From Bog-473 sp963787485 (GTDB lineage Bacteria; Actinomycetota; Acidimicrobiia; Acidimicrobiales; RAAP-2), in contig CAWBDF010000002.1 in assembly GCA_963787485.1 (NCBI GenBank), positions 310,001 through 374,000 of the forward strand: DNA of 64,000 nucleotides, read 5' to 3'. The notes below the pieces were generated by a model. That model worked only from the letters and a program-made list of their open reading frames with translations, had not been told where the DNA came from and did no database searches. The position numbers were made by a program, and so were the translations under genes. Position 1 is the stretch's first letter. Each line of letters opens with the position of its first letter. Of this stretch, positions 43,884 to 53,209 are shown in pieces.

Positions 43884-45710
43884 TTACACCTTTGCAGTCC
43901 GTGACCAAAACCGCGCGGTGTCAACGATTGCGGCAACGAGCCCGACACATCCTGCGATCGCATTGAGATACAGGCCCACCCCAACCTGCGCCATCACGTC
44001 TGGCGCGTGGGCGAACACGTTGTTGACGTGGATGATCTCAGCAAAGGCAAAGGCGGCGATGGCGACCCAGAGGACGATTGCCAGGACTCCGTTGATCCGA
44101 TTGGTTCCCACGAAGCGCCACCCGCCAGTGGCTGCCGCCATCAGAACTATGGAACCCAGGAACTTGCCGTCACCCGTACTTATGCCAGAGACGCTTATCG
44201 ACACGATGCCAGCACTCGCTGTTGCCCATGCCAACAGGAGCCCTATCGCCGAGAGAACCAGCGCTGTCAGATATGTCCACCTCGCAGGGGTCATGCCGAG
44301 CCGCTTACGGCCCAGTGATCCTCCATGCGGGGGAACTGTTTGGACTGGCGGCACCATCCTCGTTGGCGGAGCCGGGAGTTGCGATATCCGAGGGTCTGCC
44401 TCGGGTGGAGTCGTCGCAGCGGGTGGAACGCTGCCGGAGGTCATCATGGTCATTGAAGGTAGAGGTCGCCCGGCCCCAGTTACGGTGCCTGCACCAACGC
44501 CTCCATTCGGCATTTGAGCGACCGACGGTGTCACCGTGCGGGTCTGGTAATTCGGGTGGAACATCGGTGCGAACCACTTGCCGCTCGGCGCTTGCCACCA
44601 ACCCTCACCTCTCGGCGTGTCGCTGGGGTACACCTCGGGTGCGTACCACTTGGCGTCGGTTGCCTGCCACCACCCTTCACCTTGCGGTGCGTCACTCACG
44701 AGCATCTGCTCGGGCGCAGCCTGAATGAACGAGACGCGTGTCGGTGAGGTTGAGCCGCTCGTCGACATCGTGGTGCTTTCCCCAGAGGGATGGCCTTGTG
44801 ATCCCGCAGGCGACGCGCCTCGTACCGCGGGCGGTGATTCCGGAGTCGACGCTGTGGCGGGTGTCGTAGCCGTCATACCGCCACCGTCTGCATTCGACGT
44901 TTGACGCGCCTGCTGTGGCGGTTGGCTTCGGGGTGGATAGTTGTCCGGGTGGAACATCGGTGCGAACCACTTGCCATTCGACGCTTGCCACCAGTCAGGA
45001 CCCTGCGGCGCGTCGCTGGGATGAAGCTCAGGGGCGTACCACTTCCCGTCGGTTGCCTGCCACCATCCCTCACCTTGAGATCCATCGCTCACGAGCACTT
45101 GCCGCGATGCGGCCTCGTTGGGCGGTGGGGTGCCGATTCCTTTTGTCGGCGGATCGCCGGGGGAATCCATCGTGTTCGGAGTCCCATACGAAGACAGGGT
45201 CTGCACTCCGTCTTGCGGCGCGCCTTGTGCTCCCGACGGTGATTCCGCACTCGACGCTGCGGAGGATGTTGGGGCGGCGTATCGTTCTGCTGTGGTGACA
45301 CCGTCCTCATTCGGCGTCTCGGGCGAGGGCGGTGATTGGGTTGGGGGCCGGTAGTTGTGTGGGTGGAACATGGGTGCGAACCACTTGCCGTTCGAGGCTT
45401 GCCACCAGTCAGGACCCTGCGGTGTGTCGTTGGGACGAAGCTCAGGGGCGTACCACTTCCCGTCGGTTGCCTGCCACCATCCCTCACCTTGAGATCCATC
45501 GCTCACGAGGCGCTCGAGAGGTAACGGATGACTGGAGTGCGGCTCGCCGGTGGGTGGACTCATTGACGACGTGAGGACTTGTGCAGTGGCGGGTACGTTT
45601 GCGTCTTGCGAGGGAAGGGGCGGTGGGGGCGGTGGCGGAGCCAGATGCGGCGGATACCACTTTCCATCGGATGCGAGCCACCACCCAGGACCCTGCGATG
45701 TGTCACTCAT
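43884..45710 (-). CDS. Membrane protein with seven DUF2510-like WW-type repeats
   Basis: 608 residues. Seven copies of a 22-residue unit of the type (G/T)xQGxGWWQAxDGKWYAPxxxP occur, the first at the N-terminus, the rest as three tandem pairs separated by Pro/Ser/Thr-rich linkers. The C-terminal 150 residues have four hydrophobic segments (about 465-485, 500-520, 530-550, 575-595). DUF2510 is an actinobacterial short domain of unknown function, often found at the cytosolic N-terminus of membrane proteins. The repeats in this protein are reinforced at the DNA level by three near-identical blocks. Confidence 0.85.
   Translation of the reverse strand: MSDTSQGPGWWLASDGKWYPPHLAPPPPPPPLPSQDANVPATAQVLTSSMSPPTGEPHSSHPLPLERLVSDGSQGEGWWQATDGKWYAPELRPNDTPQGPDWWQASNGKWFAPMFHPHNYRPPTQSPPSPETPNEDGVTTAERYAAPTSSAASSAESPSGAQGAPQDGVQTLSSYGTPNTMDSPGDPPTKGIGTPPPNEAASRQVLVSDGSQGEGWWQATDGKWYAPELHPSDAPQGPDWWQASNGKWFAPMFHPDNYPPRSQPPQQARQTSNADGGGMTATTPATASTPESPPAVRGASPAGSQGHPSGESTTMSTSGSTSPTRVSFIQAAPEQMLVSDAPQGEGWWQATDAKWYAPEVYPSDTPRGEGWWQAPSGKWFAPMFHPNYQTRTVTPSVAQMPNGGVGAGTVTGAGRPLPSMTMMTSGSVPPAATTPPEADPRISQLPAPPTRMVPPVQTVPPHGGSLGRKRLGMTPARWTYLTALVLSAIGLLLAWATASAGIVSISVSGISTGDGKFLGSIVLMAAATGGWRFVGTNRINGVLAIVLWVAIAAFAFAEIIHVNNVFAHAPDVMAQVGVGLYLNAIAGCVGLVAAIVDTARFWSRTAKV
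44548..44702. repeat. Block 1 of a three-copy direct repeat encoding a DUF2510 pair
   Basis: About 155 bp encoding one tandem pair of the WW-type units; the most diverged of three blocks. Confidence 0.7.
44936..45095. repeat. Block 2 of a three-copy direct repeat encoding a DUF2510 pair
   Basis: About 160 bp, roughly 90% or more identical by eye to block 3, with a long exact stretch across the second unit. Confidence 0.8.
45350..45509. repeat. Block 3 of a three-copy direct repeat encoding a DUF2510 pair
   Basis: About 160 bp, nearly identical to block 2, indicating recent duplication or gene conversion. Confidence 0.8.
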
Positions 45711-45941
45711 TCACGTGCTCCCTCCGCTCACCTGCCGAGCGAGATGCCGCAGTGTCACGTCACGGCAACCGTTGTGCCAACGTAATAGGAGGGCCCTTCG
45801 GCTGGGATCGCGGCATCGTGTCACTTTCTCGTCGCGGACATTTCACAGGGAACTTCCGGATTGTTGTCTTCGGTGTCGACCAAGGACCCACGCACCAATC
45901 CTCGGGTTTCGGCACTCACGTGGAATTCGCCTCGCAAATCG

Positions 45942-46110
45942 TGGACCAATTCTCCCGCCCGGCGATCCCTGCCCAGGTTCGTGGTCGAAGCTGGTCGGTG
46001 TTGCAGATGGTATAGTGACCGCAACCTCCAGGTTGTCCACTGCCCGGAGACTCCCTCCTGGACGGACCGCTGGCGCTCTCCTCGTGCCACGGGAGGTGGA
46101 TCGTGTGGGC
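45942..46110 (+). pseudogene. Diverged, frameshifted copy of the small Cys/Trp-rich protein at 53865
   Basis: The segment reads GDPCPG, then FVVEAGRC, DRNLQVVHCPETPSWTDRWRSPR and, after a further frame change, WIVWACPDGR. It matches, piece by piece, the protein encoded at 53865-54089, but at least two frame changes are needed. No start codon with a good ribosome site is seen. The remainder of the 766-bp stretch 45711-46476 contains no gene I can support. Confidence 0.5.
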
Positions 46111-46476
46111 CTGCCCGGACGGGCGATCCATCATGGAGTGTGCAGATCGGCCTCGGTACGGCAAATCGCTCCAGACTCTGGGTACGAGATCTGAAGCGAT
46201 GCCCACATCGCGGTCAACGCGTTCGTTGAAGGGCTACAAAAGCTACAAACTGGTACCGATCAGCAGGACGGTTCTCTACGCTCGTAGTGGAATCGTACAT
46301 GCCACCCGGCAATCGCGTCATTGGGCGATGAGTGACGGAGAAGCGAGGACGGACCAGGTCGCTCCATCTCAGTGGGCAGAGAGTGGCCGGTTGGTACCTC
46401 TTCATCACCCACAGACCACGCGTCCGACGCACCGCTCGCAGCGGTGAGGGCGATCACCGCTGGATGGGAAGTCGAG

Positions 46477-48558
46477 TCACGTCCAACTCTTGGGGGATGC
46501 CCGCGTCCTTGGACGTCGACGATAGATAACGGAGACCACCATGAGTCCAATAGCCACCATGCCGAGGAGGACAGTCACTGGAGCTTCGGGAGTAGCGACA
46601 GGAGGCAGAGGCGCGCTGAGTTCAAAAGCGCCAATGTCACAGGGCGCAGATCGAGCCACATCACGTTGGTCCGGGACTGAACATGCTGATTGGCCGGTGG
46701 GAAGAGTAAAGGAGGACGGAATAGCTCCCAGGGCGGGGTCGGAGCCAGGCGAAGATGACGAGTAGGCCTGCACCTCAGCGACGTCCATGGTGCCCCCGGG
46801 CGACATGGTGGTCGGCACGGTGTGCCAGCCGGCATCGGCGTTCGTCGCGACCTGCAAGTTGAGGATGATCTCGTAGGCCTGGGCCACGATCCCGCCGGGC
46901 ACTTGTGCTTGCGTGACCGTCCAGACGAGGTTGCCGTCCACATACTCGTTGATGCCAAGGCCGGGTGCCCACTGGATTCCGTAGGTGTGATACCCCGCCG
47001 AAGCGTCAAAACCGACGTCAGGGACTGCCACGTTGATGTCGTTCCCTGCAGTATCAAAGTAGCCCGTACCGAGGGGGCAGGAGTTCTCGGTCGCCCCCGC
47101 ACATGGGGTGAAGCCGCCTTGCACGGAATCAATCTCATTGGATGGGCCAGATCTACTTGGCAGGAACCACAGGCTCGGCCACATGCCCTGCGTCATGTCG
47201 GGCACCTTGATCCTCGCCTGCACATACCAGCCGGTCGTCGGGAGACTGAATTTGCTTGTGACTATTCCACTCAACCAAGTGGCGAACCCGTTGCTCGCAT
47301 CGGCATACTGCGCCGTAGGGCCTGAGATATTCGGCACCGCCGTGAGCGTCAGTCCGTCATTCACGCCGACCTGGCTCGGGGCGTACATTTCGGCATCAGT
47401 GTCGGAGCCACCGTCGGCCGGGCTGTTCGGTCCGCTGTCGGGGAATGCGAAGTTGCCGAAGTTGTTCCACACCTGACCTTGCGCCCCGTAGTAGGTGTTC
47501 CAGTTGGAGGCGTCGAGCGCCGTCCCCTTGAACTGGTCGTCCAAGATCAGCTGCTGACTTGTGTATCCGGCGGGAGCAGACATGCCACCGGAGACGGATG
47601 GGTTCGCGGTAAGAGGCACCGTCTGAGTCGGACCACCATTGGATCCCAGTGGACCCAAGGAGGCGTCAATGGCCAGAGAGGCATTGACGCTCGTCGATGC
47701 CGAGAAATTGCACGAAGCGTCATCGGCGATGTTGTAACCGCGATCGGCAATCGGGTTCGGGATGCCACCGCAGTCTGCGCCCGGGCCTGTGCTGTTTGCC
47801 ACAATCGTCGACGCCATGGTCGCTGGCGAACCACCGCTGTAGATTCCTCCACCGCCGCCTGCATTCAGTGCCGTATTCCCGGAAAATGTGCTGCTCAACA
47901 CGGTCATGTCGGCTTGGTTGTCGATGGCACCGCCCTCGTTGCTGCTGTTTCCGACGAAGGTACTATCCGTGACTGTCAGCGGATGGCTGCTGTAGATGCC
48001 TCCTCCACCGCCACACGCGAAGTTGTCGACAACCGTGCTGTCGGTCAACGTGAGGGTTCCGTCGTTGTAGATTCCCCCGCCCAAGTACGTGCAGGAACCG
48101 TCCACTGTCGACAGCCATCCACCCTCAATGGTCAGGTCAGAAAGTGAGACGGTCGTACCACCTGGTCCAATGTTGAAGATTCGGAAGTTTGGCGTGCCTG
48201 CATCCTCGGAACGAGCGATGGTGGCCCCGTTGCCCTCAATGGTCAGGTTCTGGGAGATCAGCGGCAGCCCGTTCGCACCCGCAGTGGCGTTGTACACATA
48301 ACCAGGGTTGTTCACTGCAGAGAGCATGTAGGTGCATCCCGCCGCCAGACTCAAGGTGTCGCCGCTGGCGGCACTGCTGATGGCGCTGATCAATGCCGAT
48401 GGGTCTGCGGTACCGCTGGGTCCGTTGGTATTGCACGGCACTGCAGTCATGGCAGCCGAGGCTGCACCGCCTGGGATGCTGACACCTAGGGGAACACCCA
48501 GGAAGAGGGCACACGTTGCGAGGAGAATGCACTTGAGCGGGCGAAGCCTTCGGCCCAT
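46477..48558 (-). CDS. Secreted, membrane-anchored beta-helix protein with a nested GH16-like domain
   Basis: About 693 residues from ATG 48558 (MGRRLRPLKCILLATC), which places a signal peptide at the very start; ATG 48603 is the upstream alternative. Residues about 40-330 form a Gly/Asn/Thr-rich parallel beta-helix with repeated LTLTDSTVVDN-like rungs. A choice-of-anchor-Q type ending should follow SNGGPTQTVPL but its final part (CSVPDQRDVARSAPCDIGAFEL) appears only after about 270 residues of GH16-like jelly roll (FKGTALDASNWNTYYG to MDVAEVQAYSS). The GH16 motif is NEIDSVQGG: Glu475 and Asp477 are kept but the acid/base Glu is Gln480. A C-terminal membrane helix with RRRPRTR follows. It is probably a cell-surface carbohydrate-binding protein. 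Confidence 0.82.
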   Translation of the reverse strand: MGRRLRPLKCILLATCALFLGVPLGVSIPGGAASAAMTAVPCNTNGPSGTADPSALISAISSAASGDTLSLAAGCTYMLSAVNNPGYVYNATAGANGLPLISQNLTIEGNGATIARSEDAGTPNFRIFNIGPGGTTVSLSDLTIEGGWLSTVDGSCTYLGGGIYNDGTLTLTDSTVVDNFACGGGGGIYSSHPLTVTDSTFVGNSSNEGGAIDNQADMTVLSSTFSGNTALNAGGGGGIYSGGSPATMASTIVANSTGPGADCGGIPNPIADRGYNIADDASCNFSASTSVNASLAIDASLGPLGSNGGPTQTVPLTANPSVSGGMSAPAGYTSQQLILDDQFKGTALDASNWNTYYGAQGQVWNNFGNFAFPDSGPNSPADGGSDTDAEMYAPSQVGVNDGLTLTAVPNISGPTAQYADASNGFATWLSGIVTSKFSLPTTGWYVQARIKVPDMTQGMWPSLWFLPSRSGPSNEIDSVQGGFTPCAGATENSCPLGTGYFDTAGNDINVAVPDVGFDASAGYHTYGIQWAPGLGINEYVDGNLVWTVTQAQVPGGIVAQAYEIILNLQVATNADAGWHTVPTTMSPGGTMDVAEVQAYSSSSPGSDPALGAIPSSFTLPTGQSACSVPDQRDVARSAPCDIGAFELSAPLPPVATPEAPVTVLLGMVAIGLMVVSVIYRRRPRTRASPKSWT

Positions 48559-48603
48559 TGAGCGGGTATAGCAGTCGTCATAGGCCAGACCTTGATGAAT
48601 CAC

Positions 48604-49193
48604 CGTTTTGTCGCGTTCCGTTCACCCTTGCGACACTCACGGAACGCATGACGGTCACTCCAGACGCCACCCCCCTCGTCACGACACCGAGAGGCTTCCG
48701 ATTCGGACCCGTCACTGGGCGCGTGACTCCGCGCCGCGTTTCAGGTTAGACCCATGCCTTCCCAGCCTCAAGGCGAACTGAGGACAACGACGAAGAAGCT
48801 CCGGGGGAGGGACTCGAACTCTCAACCTAGTGGGACCCTCTGGAGCACGATCAGGACAGGACGATTCTGAACAACCCCAGGTAAATCGACACCTGGTCAT
48901 ACCGGCGACCGCTCGGCACCCCTATTTTCCGTTCGTTCGAGCACGGATCGCTCAGAAACTGAGTCACTCGCGCTCAACTTGGTTTCACCGCGTGCAATTG
49001 CCAAGTGAGATGCCGTCAAAGGAGGTTTCGGCGCGAGGACGAACAGGAGGGTGGACGAGGTGCGACTTCGACATGTCCCATCCCCTTCCGAGGCTCAGCC
49101 ACCTACGAGGCACCATAGGGATAACGAAGTGGTATTCGGTGCTCGGGGGCTCGTGAAGGTCCGGGGCACTGTCGACGGTCATCTGCCTGGCCA
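48604..49193. other. Gene-free 590-bp stretch with tRNA-like fragment and a hairpin
   Basis: No supported ORF on either strand. It contains a tRNA 3'-end-like segment at 48797-48830 and an inverted repeat at 48877-48896, CCAGGT-8-ACCTGG, without a T-run. It marks the boundary between the surface-protein genes and the accessory mosaic to the right. Confidence 0.5.
48797..48830 (-). other. tRNA 3'-end-like fragment, possible attachment-site remnant
   Basis: On the reverse strand the run GAGAGTTCGAGTCCCTC has the TTCGAGT T-loop with a T-stem in which 4 of 5 pairs match, followed by CCCCGGAG like an acceptor arm. No convincing D-arm or anticodon arm precedes it, so an intact tRNA is not supported. 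Such 3' fragments are often left by tRNA-targeting integrases. Confidence 0.3.
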
Positions 49194-50312
49194 CTAGCGA
49201 GACGCCAACCTCGCGCCCGTCACCAGAGAGCTGAGTTTTTCCCACGCGATGTTCGCCTCGACTTGCGACGAACCGATGAACGTGCCGAACCCGCAGTCCG
49301 CGCCCGCCACAATGCGATTTCGTCCGACGACACCCGCGTAACGACTGATCCGCTGAGCGACCAGCTCCGGGTGTTCGATGTAGTTGCTTGTGGAATCGAT
49401 CACGCCTGGGATGAGGTACTTTCCCTCTGGAAGCGGCGTGCTCTCGAACACAGCCCACTCGTGAGCATGGCGAGGATTCGACGCCTCCAGCGCGATGCCG
49501 GCGGGTGCCGCGCTCAGGACGATGTCGACAATCTTGTGCAACTCGACGTCCTTGTGGTGCGGGCCTTCATAATTGCCCCAGCAGACGTGCATGCGGAGCC
49601 TGTCTGCGGGTAGGCCGGACACTGCTGCGTTGAGCGCTTCGACATTGAGAGCTGCCTCCTGGCGGAACTCGTCGTCATCGAGCCGTGAGAACTGCATCTG
49701 CCTGCCCATGCCCAGGTCGGGGCAGTCCAGCTGCAGGATGAGACCGGCGCTGACAATGGCCTGATACTCGGGGCGCAGGGCGTCAACCAGAGCGGAAAGA
49801 TATTCCTCCCTCGTCGGGTAGAAGTCATTGCGGAAAAAGACGGATACGACACCCGGTGACGCCGCCGTCATGAAGCAATTTGTGGGATCGCCTCCAGTTG
49901 CTTCGAGTAAGTGTTCGATGTCGCGTTGCACAGCGTCTTGATCTCTGAGGCGGACCGCGGCGTTGCACGCCGGTGAGGTGGAAAGTTTGTATGCGGGGTC
50001 GACGCGGTGGGCAAACTCGGGAAAGTCCCGCAGTTCGGGAATTGGAGGCGTCCTTGACTCCCCACCGAATCCAGTGAGACGATCCTTCACATAGGTCGCG
50101 TAACTGATCTTCCCCATCTCGCCGTCGTTCACAATGTCAAGCCCCACTTCGTATTGCCTTTCGACGACGCGCTTCACGGCTAACCGGATCGCTGGCTCGA
50201 GTCGCTCGCTGGCGTCAATGCCATTTTCAAGAATCGGCCTCCAAAGATCGACCAATTCATGGGGGCGGGGAAGGCTGCCTGTGTGAGTCGTTTGGATTAC
50301 CGTCTTGCTCAT
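49194..50312 (-). CDS. Cobalamin-independent methionine synthase-like (MetE C-terminal family) protein
   Basis: About 372 residues from ATG 50312 (MSKTVIQTTHTGSLPRP), a start typical for single-domain MetE-like proteins. The zinc site is represented by MHVCWGNYEG (His, Cys), ALEASNPRHAHEW (Glu) and VAGADCGFGTF (Cys). QLDCPDLGMGR is the substrate-side segment. Being half the length of MetE, it is a stand-alone methyltransferase of the kind that moves a methyl group from a donor other than folate or works in catabolism. It follows the sulfotransferase on the same strand after 281 bp. Confidence 0.87.
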   Translation of the reverse strand: MSKTVIQTTHTGSLPRPHELVDLWRPILENGIDASERLEPAIRLAVKRVVERQYEVGLDIVNDGEMGKISYATYVKDRLTGFGGESRTPPIPELRDFPEFAHRVDPAYKLSTSPACNAAVRLRDQDAVQRDIEHLLEATGGDPTNCFMTAASPGVVSVFFRNDFYPTREEYLSALVDALRPEYQAIVSAGLILQLDCPDLGMGRQMQFSRLDDDEFRQEAALNVEALNAAVSGLPADRLRMHVCWGNYEGPHHKDVELHKIVDIVLSAAPAGIALEASNPRHAHEWAVFESTPLPEGKYLIPGVIDSTSNYIEHPELVAQRISRYAGVVGRNRIVAGADCGFGTFIGSSQVEANIAWEKLSSLVTGARLASR

Positions 50313-50593
50313 GTGCCACCTCGTATCCAGTGTCACTGGGTTCGTCGTCGGCCCGGAGCCGGTGAGCGCAGAGGACGGTAGCCTTGCACGTCAGATGCTG
50401 CTGGGCGAGCTGATAACACCGGGTTGCGTGCCTGCTCGGACTCTGGGGTAACCGCCTCTGTAGCGGCCTCTGAATCACGGTAGTCGGTGCCCTCGAAAGC
50501 TGCCGGCGTGATTGAGGAGTTGTCGTCGATGATCTCGCCGTGTCTGACCACCAAGAGGTCGGCGTGTCGGTAACCCAGACCGTTCGTGGCGCT

Positions 50594-51724
50594 TCAAGGC
50601 TTCGCCCAGTATTGCTGGTACCGCTCGCTGTACTCCGCGAATTTGGTTCGGATCTCCTCGTCGGTGAGACCGAACTCCTCAGCACTGTATTTGTGTGCGC
50701 CGCGTGAACCGGGCTGGTTCTGCTCGTTCCACGACGTCATCGCCGCGCGCACTTCGGGTCTGAGCTCAAGGCCGGCAAACTCATAGATTCGCTCGGCGAT
50801 GCCCAGCGGGTCGGCGTTGAGCTCGGGCTGGCCGATATCGAGGAAGCGGTCCTCGCCAATCACGGCACGTGATGCCATCCCACGCCAGGCGCTGTCGAAG
50901 AAGTCCTCGAGGATGTCGCGTCCGAAGGTTTTCTGATCGAAGGTCCAGTGAGGAATCCGTTGACGCGTGGAGTCTGCGATCACGCTGCACGCGGACGGGA
51001 TGACCTTGAGCGGGTCGCGGTGGGTCACAACGAAGCGAGCCTGCGGATACTGCGCGGCGAGGGGCTCGAGGCTGATCATGTCTTCGGGGGACTTCAGCAG
51101 CCACCGGTACGGTGGCCGATGCGACTGGAGCAGGCGAAGCACACGTTCGTGGTAAGTGAACTTCGTGGTGTGGTCGGATTCACGCCACCACTTCACGTAC
51201 GTGCGCAGACCGAGCGGGTTTCCGCTCTCACGGAATGACAGCTCGTGGATCCGGCGATCCTCGGTTGGTCCGTCGGCTGTCGCAATGTGAAGCTCGTTCC
51301 CGCGGACGGGTTCTCGTGGACGCCGGGGATCATCGCGCTCGGTCGCCGCGTCGGGAGGTGGCACCGGATCGATGATCTCCCACTTTCGAAGGTAACGAAA
51401 CTGCGGATCGACTGCCAGTAGGTAGTGGGTGGCGGTGGTCCCGGACCGACCGGTCCCCAGGATCATCAGCATCCCCTCGATGTCGTGCGCAGCGGCTTCG
51501 TCCCCGTGATCGGCGTACCACTGCTCGATCCGGAGGCGGTTGACGAGTCGGTCGACGACGATGTTTTCGATCCGCCGAACGGCGTCTTCGTCGTCCCCGA
51601 GGTCGACCGGGATCGCAGCGACGAGGTGCTCGAATCCCTCCTGCCAGCCGTCGGGTCCGAGGTCGGTCAGTCCATCCGCGCGTTGGCTCGCCCGCTCGAG
51701 GAGCTCCTCGGTCTTAGCGCTCAT
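50594..51724 (-). CDS. Sulfotransferase family protein
   Basis: About 376 residues from ATG 51724. The 5'-phosphosulfate-binding loop is LGTGRSGTTATHYLL near residue 87, and the 3'-phosphate region is RFVVTHRDPLKVIPSACSV. RWLLKSPEDMISLEPL is the segment typical of the Sulfotransfer_3 group common in Actinobacteria and Acidimicrobiia. It would transfer sulfate from PAPS to a small-molecule hydroxyl group. It is divergent from the DUF1214-like gene across 104 bp with an inverted repeat. Confidence 0.88.
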   Translation of the reverse strand: MSAKTEELLERASQRADGLTDLGPDGWQEGFEHLVAAIPVDLGDDEDAVRRIENIVVDRLVNRLRIEQWYADHGDEAAAHDIEGMLMILGTGRSGTTATHYLLAVDPQFRYLRKWEIIDPVPPPDAATERDDPRRPREPVRGNELHIATADGPTEDRRIHELSFRESGNPLGLRTYVKWWRESDHTTKFTYHERVLRLLQSHRPPYRWLLKSPEDMISLEPLAAQYPQARFVVTHRDPLKVIPSACSVIADSTRQRIPHWTFDQKTFGRDILEDFFDSAWRGMASRAVIGEDRFLDIGQPELNADPLGIAERIYEFAGLELRPEVRAAMTSWNEQNQPGSRGAHKYSAEEFGLTDEEIRTKFAEYSERYQQYWAKP

Positions 51725-51761
51725 GCTCTGCTCGATCTCCCGCCGCTCAGGTTTGGGAACT

Positions 51762-51777
51762 GTCAAGTTATATTGAC
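51762..51777. promoter_or_regulatory. Inverted repeat in divergent promoter
   Basis: GTCAA-GTTATA-TTGAC, a 5-bp inverted repeat with an AT-rich centre between the divergent sulfotransferase and DUF1214-like genes. It is a plausible operator, though short. Confidence 0.35.
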
Positions 51778-51828
51778 TTCCGGCGCTCGAAGGCGCCACA
51801 TTGCGCGTCGACAGATCGGGGAGCACCA

Positions 51829-53082
51829 GTGTCGTGGATCAGTGAGCCGGACCCAACCGCGGTGTCACCTTTCGCCCTGGCGCAGATGCCGTCGTCCGCG
51901 CTGATCGACAAACTGCTGCGCGAGGTTGCCGACGAGCCGGGAGTGAAACTCGACGAACACACCGTCGAGATCTACGGAGAGCGCCTGGTTGAGAGTGCCC
52001 GTGTGCTCCAAGGATGTGCGCTCACCACCAATCCTGTCGACCGGACCGAGTCGTTCCACTACCTCTTGCTGATGACGGCCTATGCCGTCGAGGCTGCGGT
52101 CACGAACCACGACCCGCTCGAGCCGATGTGGAGTGCGCCGGGACAGTTCCATCTCCTCGACTGGGGAGCAGCCAGCCCTGACGGTGTCTATCGGCGCGCC
52201 ATGGTTCGGGACGACCACTCTTATCGGGTGTGGGGGCGCCTCGGCAACGCGTCTTACTTTTCCATGGATTTCCGGCAGAGCAACCCGATGGTCACGCTCA
52301 TGCGGTCCGATCTCGATGTCGACGCCGAGGGCAACTTCGAGTTCTTCATCGGCGGCGAGCCTCGGGATGGGCAGTGGTGGCCACTGCACCCCGGCACCTC
52401 CGGCCTGACAACGCGAGAGTTTTTCGACGATTGGCTGGGCGCCCGCCGTTCGCGACTCCGGATCGAATGCCTAGAGGACCGGACCGCGCCGCGGTCGGAG
52501 TACAACGCAGCCCGAGTGGCAGCTGAGTTCGATGTCGTGTCCGACTGGATCCTCGAAGCTGCCATCCGGTTCTGGGTGAAGAAGTCAACGGAGCTCGAGG
52601 ACATCGCGTCCAACGGCTTCTACCCGGAACTGGGGCGAACGGAGACCCGGCTCCCGGTCGTCACTACGGGGCTCTGGCGGCTCGAGCCAGACGAGGCCCT
52701 GATCATCGAGGTTCCCGATCCCGAGGCCGACTTCTGGGCCATCCAACTCGCCTCGTCGCTGTGGCACACACTCGATTACGCAAACCGCTTCACCAGCATC
52801 AACCAGGCGCAGGCGCAGCCGGACTCCGACCGCGTGGTTCGCGTCGTGCTCTCGCACCGTGATCCCGGTGTGCACAATTGGCTCGATGCGATGGAGCTCG
52901 AACGAGGCATTATCATCATCCGCTTCTGCGGTGCCAACAACGCATCGGTGCCCACCACGCGCCTGGTGAAGGTGGCTGACGTCCCCGGTGAGTTGCCCGG
53001 AGCACGGCGCTGCACCACCGACCAGCGACGCGCGCAACTCGCTGAACGCCGTGAGGGAGTGGCGCACATGGTTTGCGACTGA
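51829..53082 (+). CDS. DUF1214-like protein
   Basis: 417 residues from GTG 51829. The central part (YSYFSMDF region through SDLDVDAEGNFEFFIGG, then WWPLHPGTSGLTTREFFDDW) resembles DUF1214 proteins, which have a jelly-roll fold of unknown role and often sit with sulfotransferases and P450s in Actinobacteria. No catalytic motif is recognised. The C-terminal half has IQLASSLWHTLDYANR and a final basic tail. It is divergent from the sulfotransferase and probably co-regulated with it. Confidence 0.65.
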   Translation: MSWISEPDPTAVSPFALAQMPSSALIDKLLREVADEPGVKLDEHTVEIYGERLVESARVLQGCALTTNPVDRTESFHYLLLMTAYAVEAAVTNHDPLEPMWSAPGQFHLLDWGAASPDGVYRRAMVRDDHSYRVWGRLGNASYFSMDFRQSNPMVTLMRSDLDVDAEGNFEFFIGGEPRDGQWWPLHPGTSGLTTREFFDDWLGARRSRLRIECLEDRTAPRSEYNAARVAAEFDVVSDWILEAAIRFWVKKSTELEDIASNGFYPELGRTETRLPVVTTGLWRLEPDEALIIEVPDPEADFWAIQLASSLWHTLDYANRFTSINQAQAQPDSDRVVRVVLSHRDPGVHNWLDAMELERGIIIIRFCGANNASVPTTRLVKVADVPGELPGARRCTTDQRRAQLAERREGVAHMVCD

Positions 53083-53209
53083 CCGTCGGTGCGCCTTGCC
53101 CTGACGCGAAGAGGTGACCACGTACCAGTCATGCGGGCCATGGTGCGGTTCTCCAAGACGCTGCGGTCGAGGAGATCGCACTCGAGAGTGTGGCTTCGAG
53201 TTTCTCTAC

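Noticed and set aside
45089..45499. Basic reverse-strand frame within the DUF2510 gene
   Set aside because: It repeats because the DNA blocks repeat; it is an out-of-frame shadow of the real gene.
50333..50554. Short reverse-strand frame between the sulfotransferase and the MetE-like gene
   Set aside because: The part before the sulfotransferase stop continues its frame and reads HGEIIDDNSSITPAAFEG, but there is no good start codon or ribosome site and no family; left unannotated.
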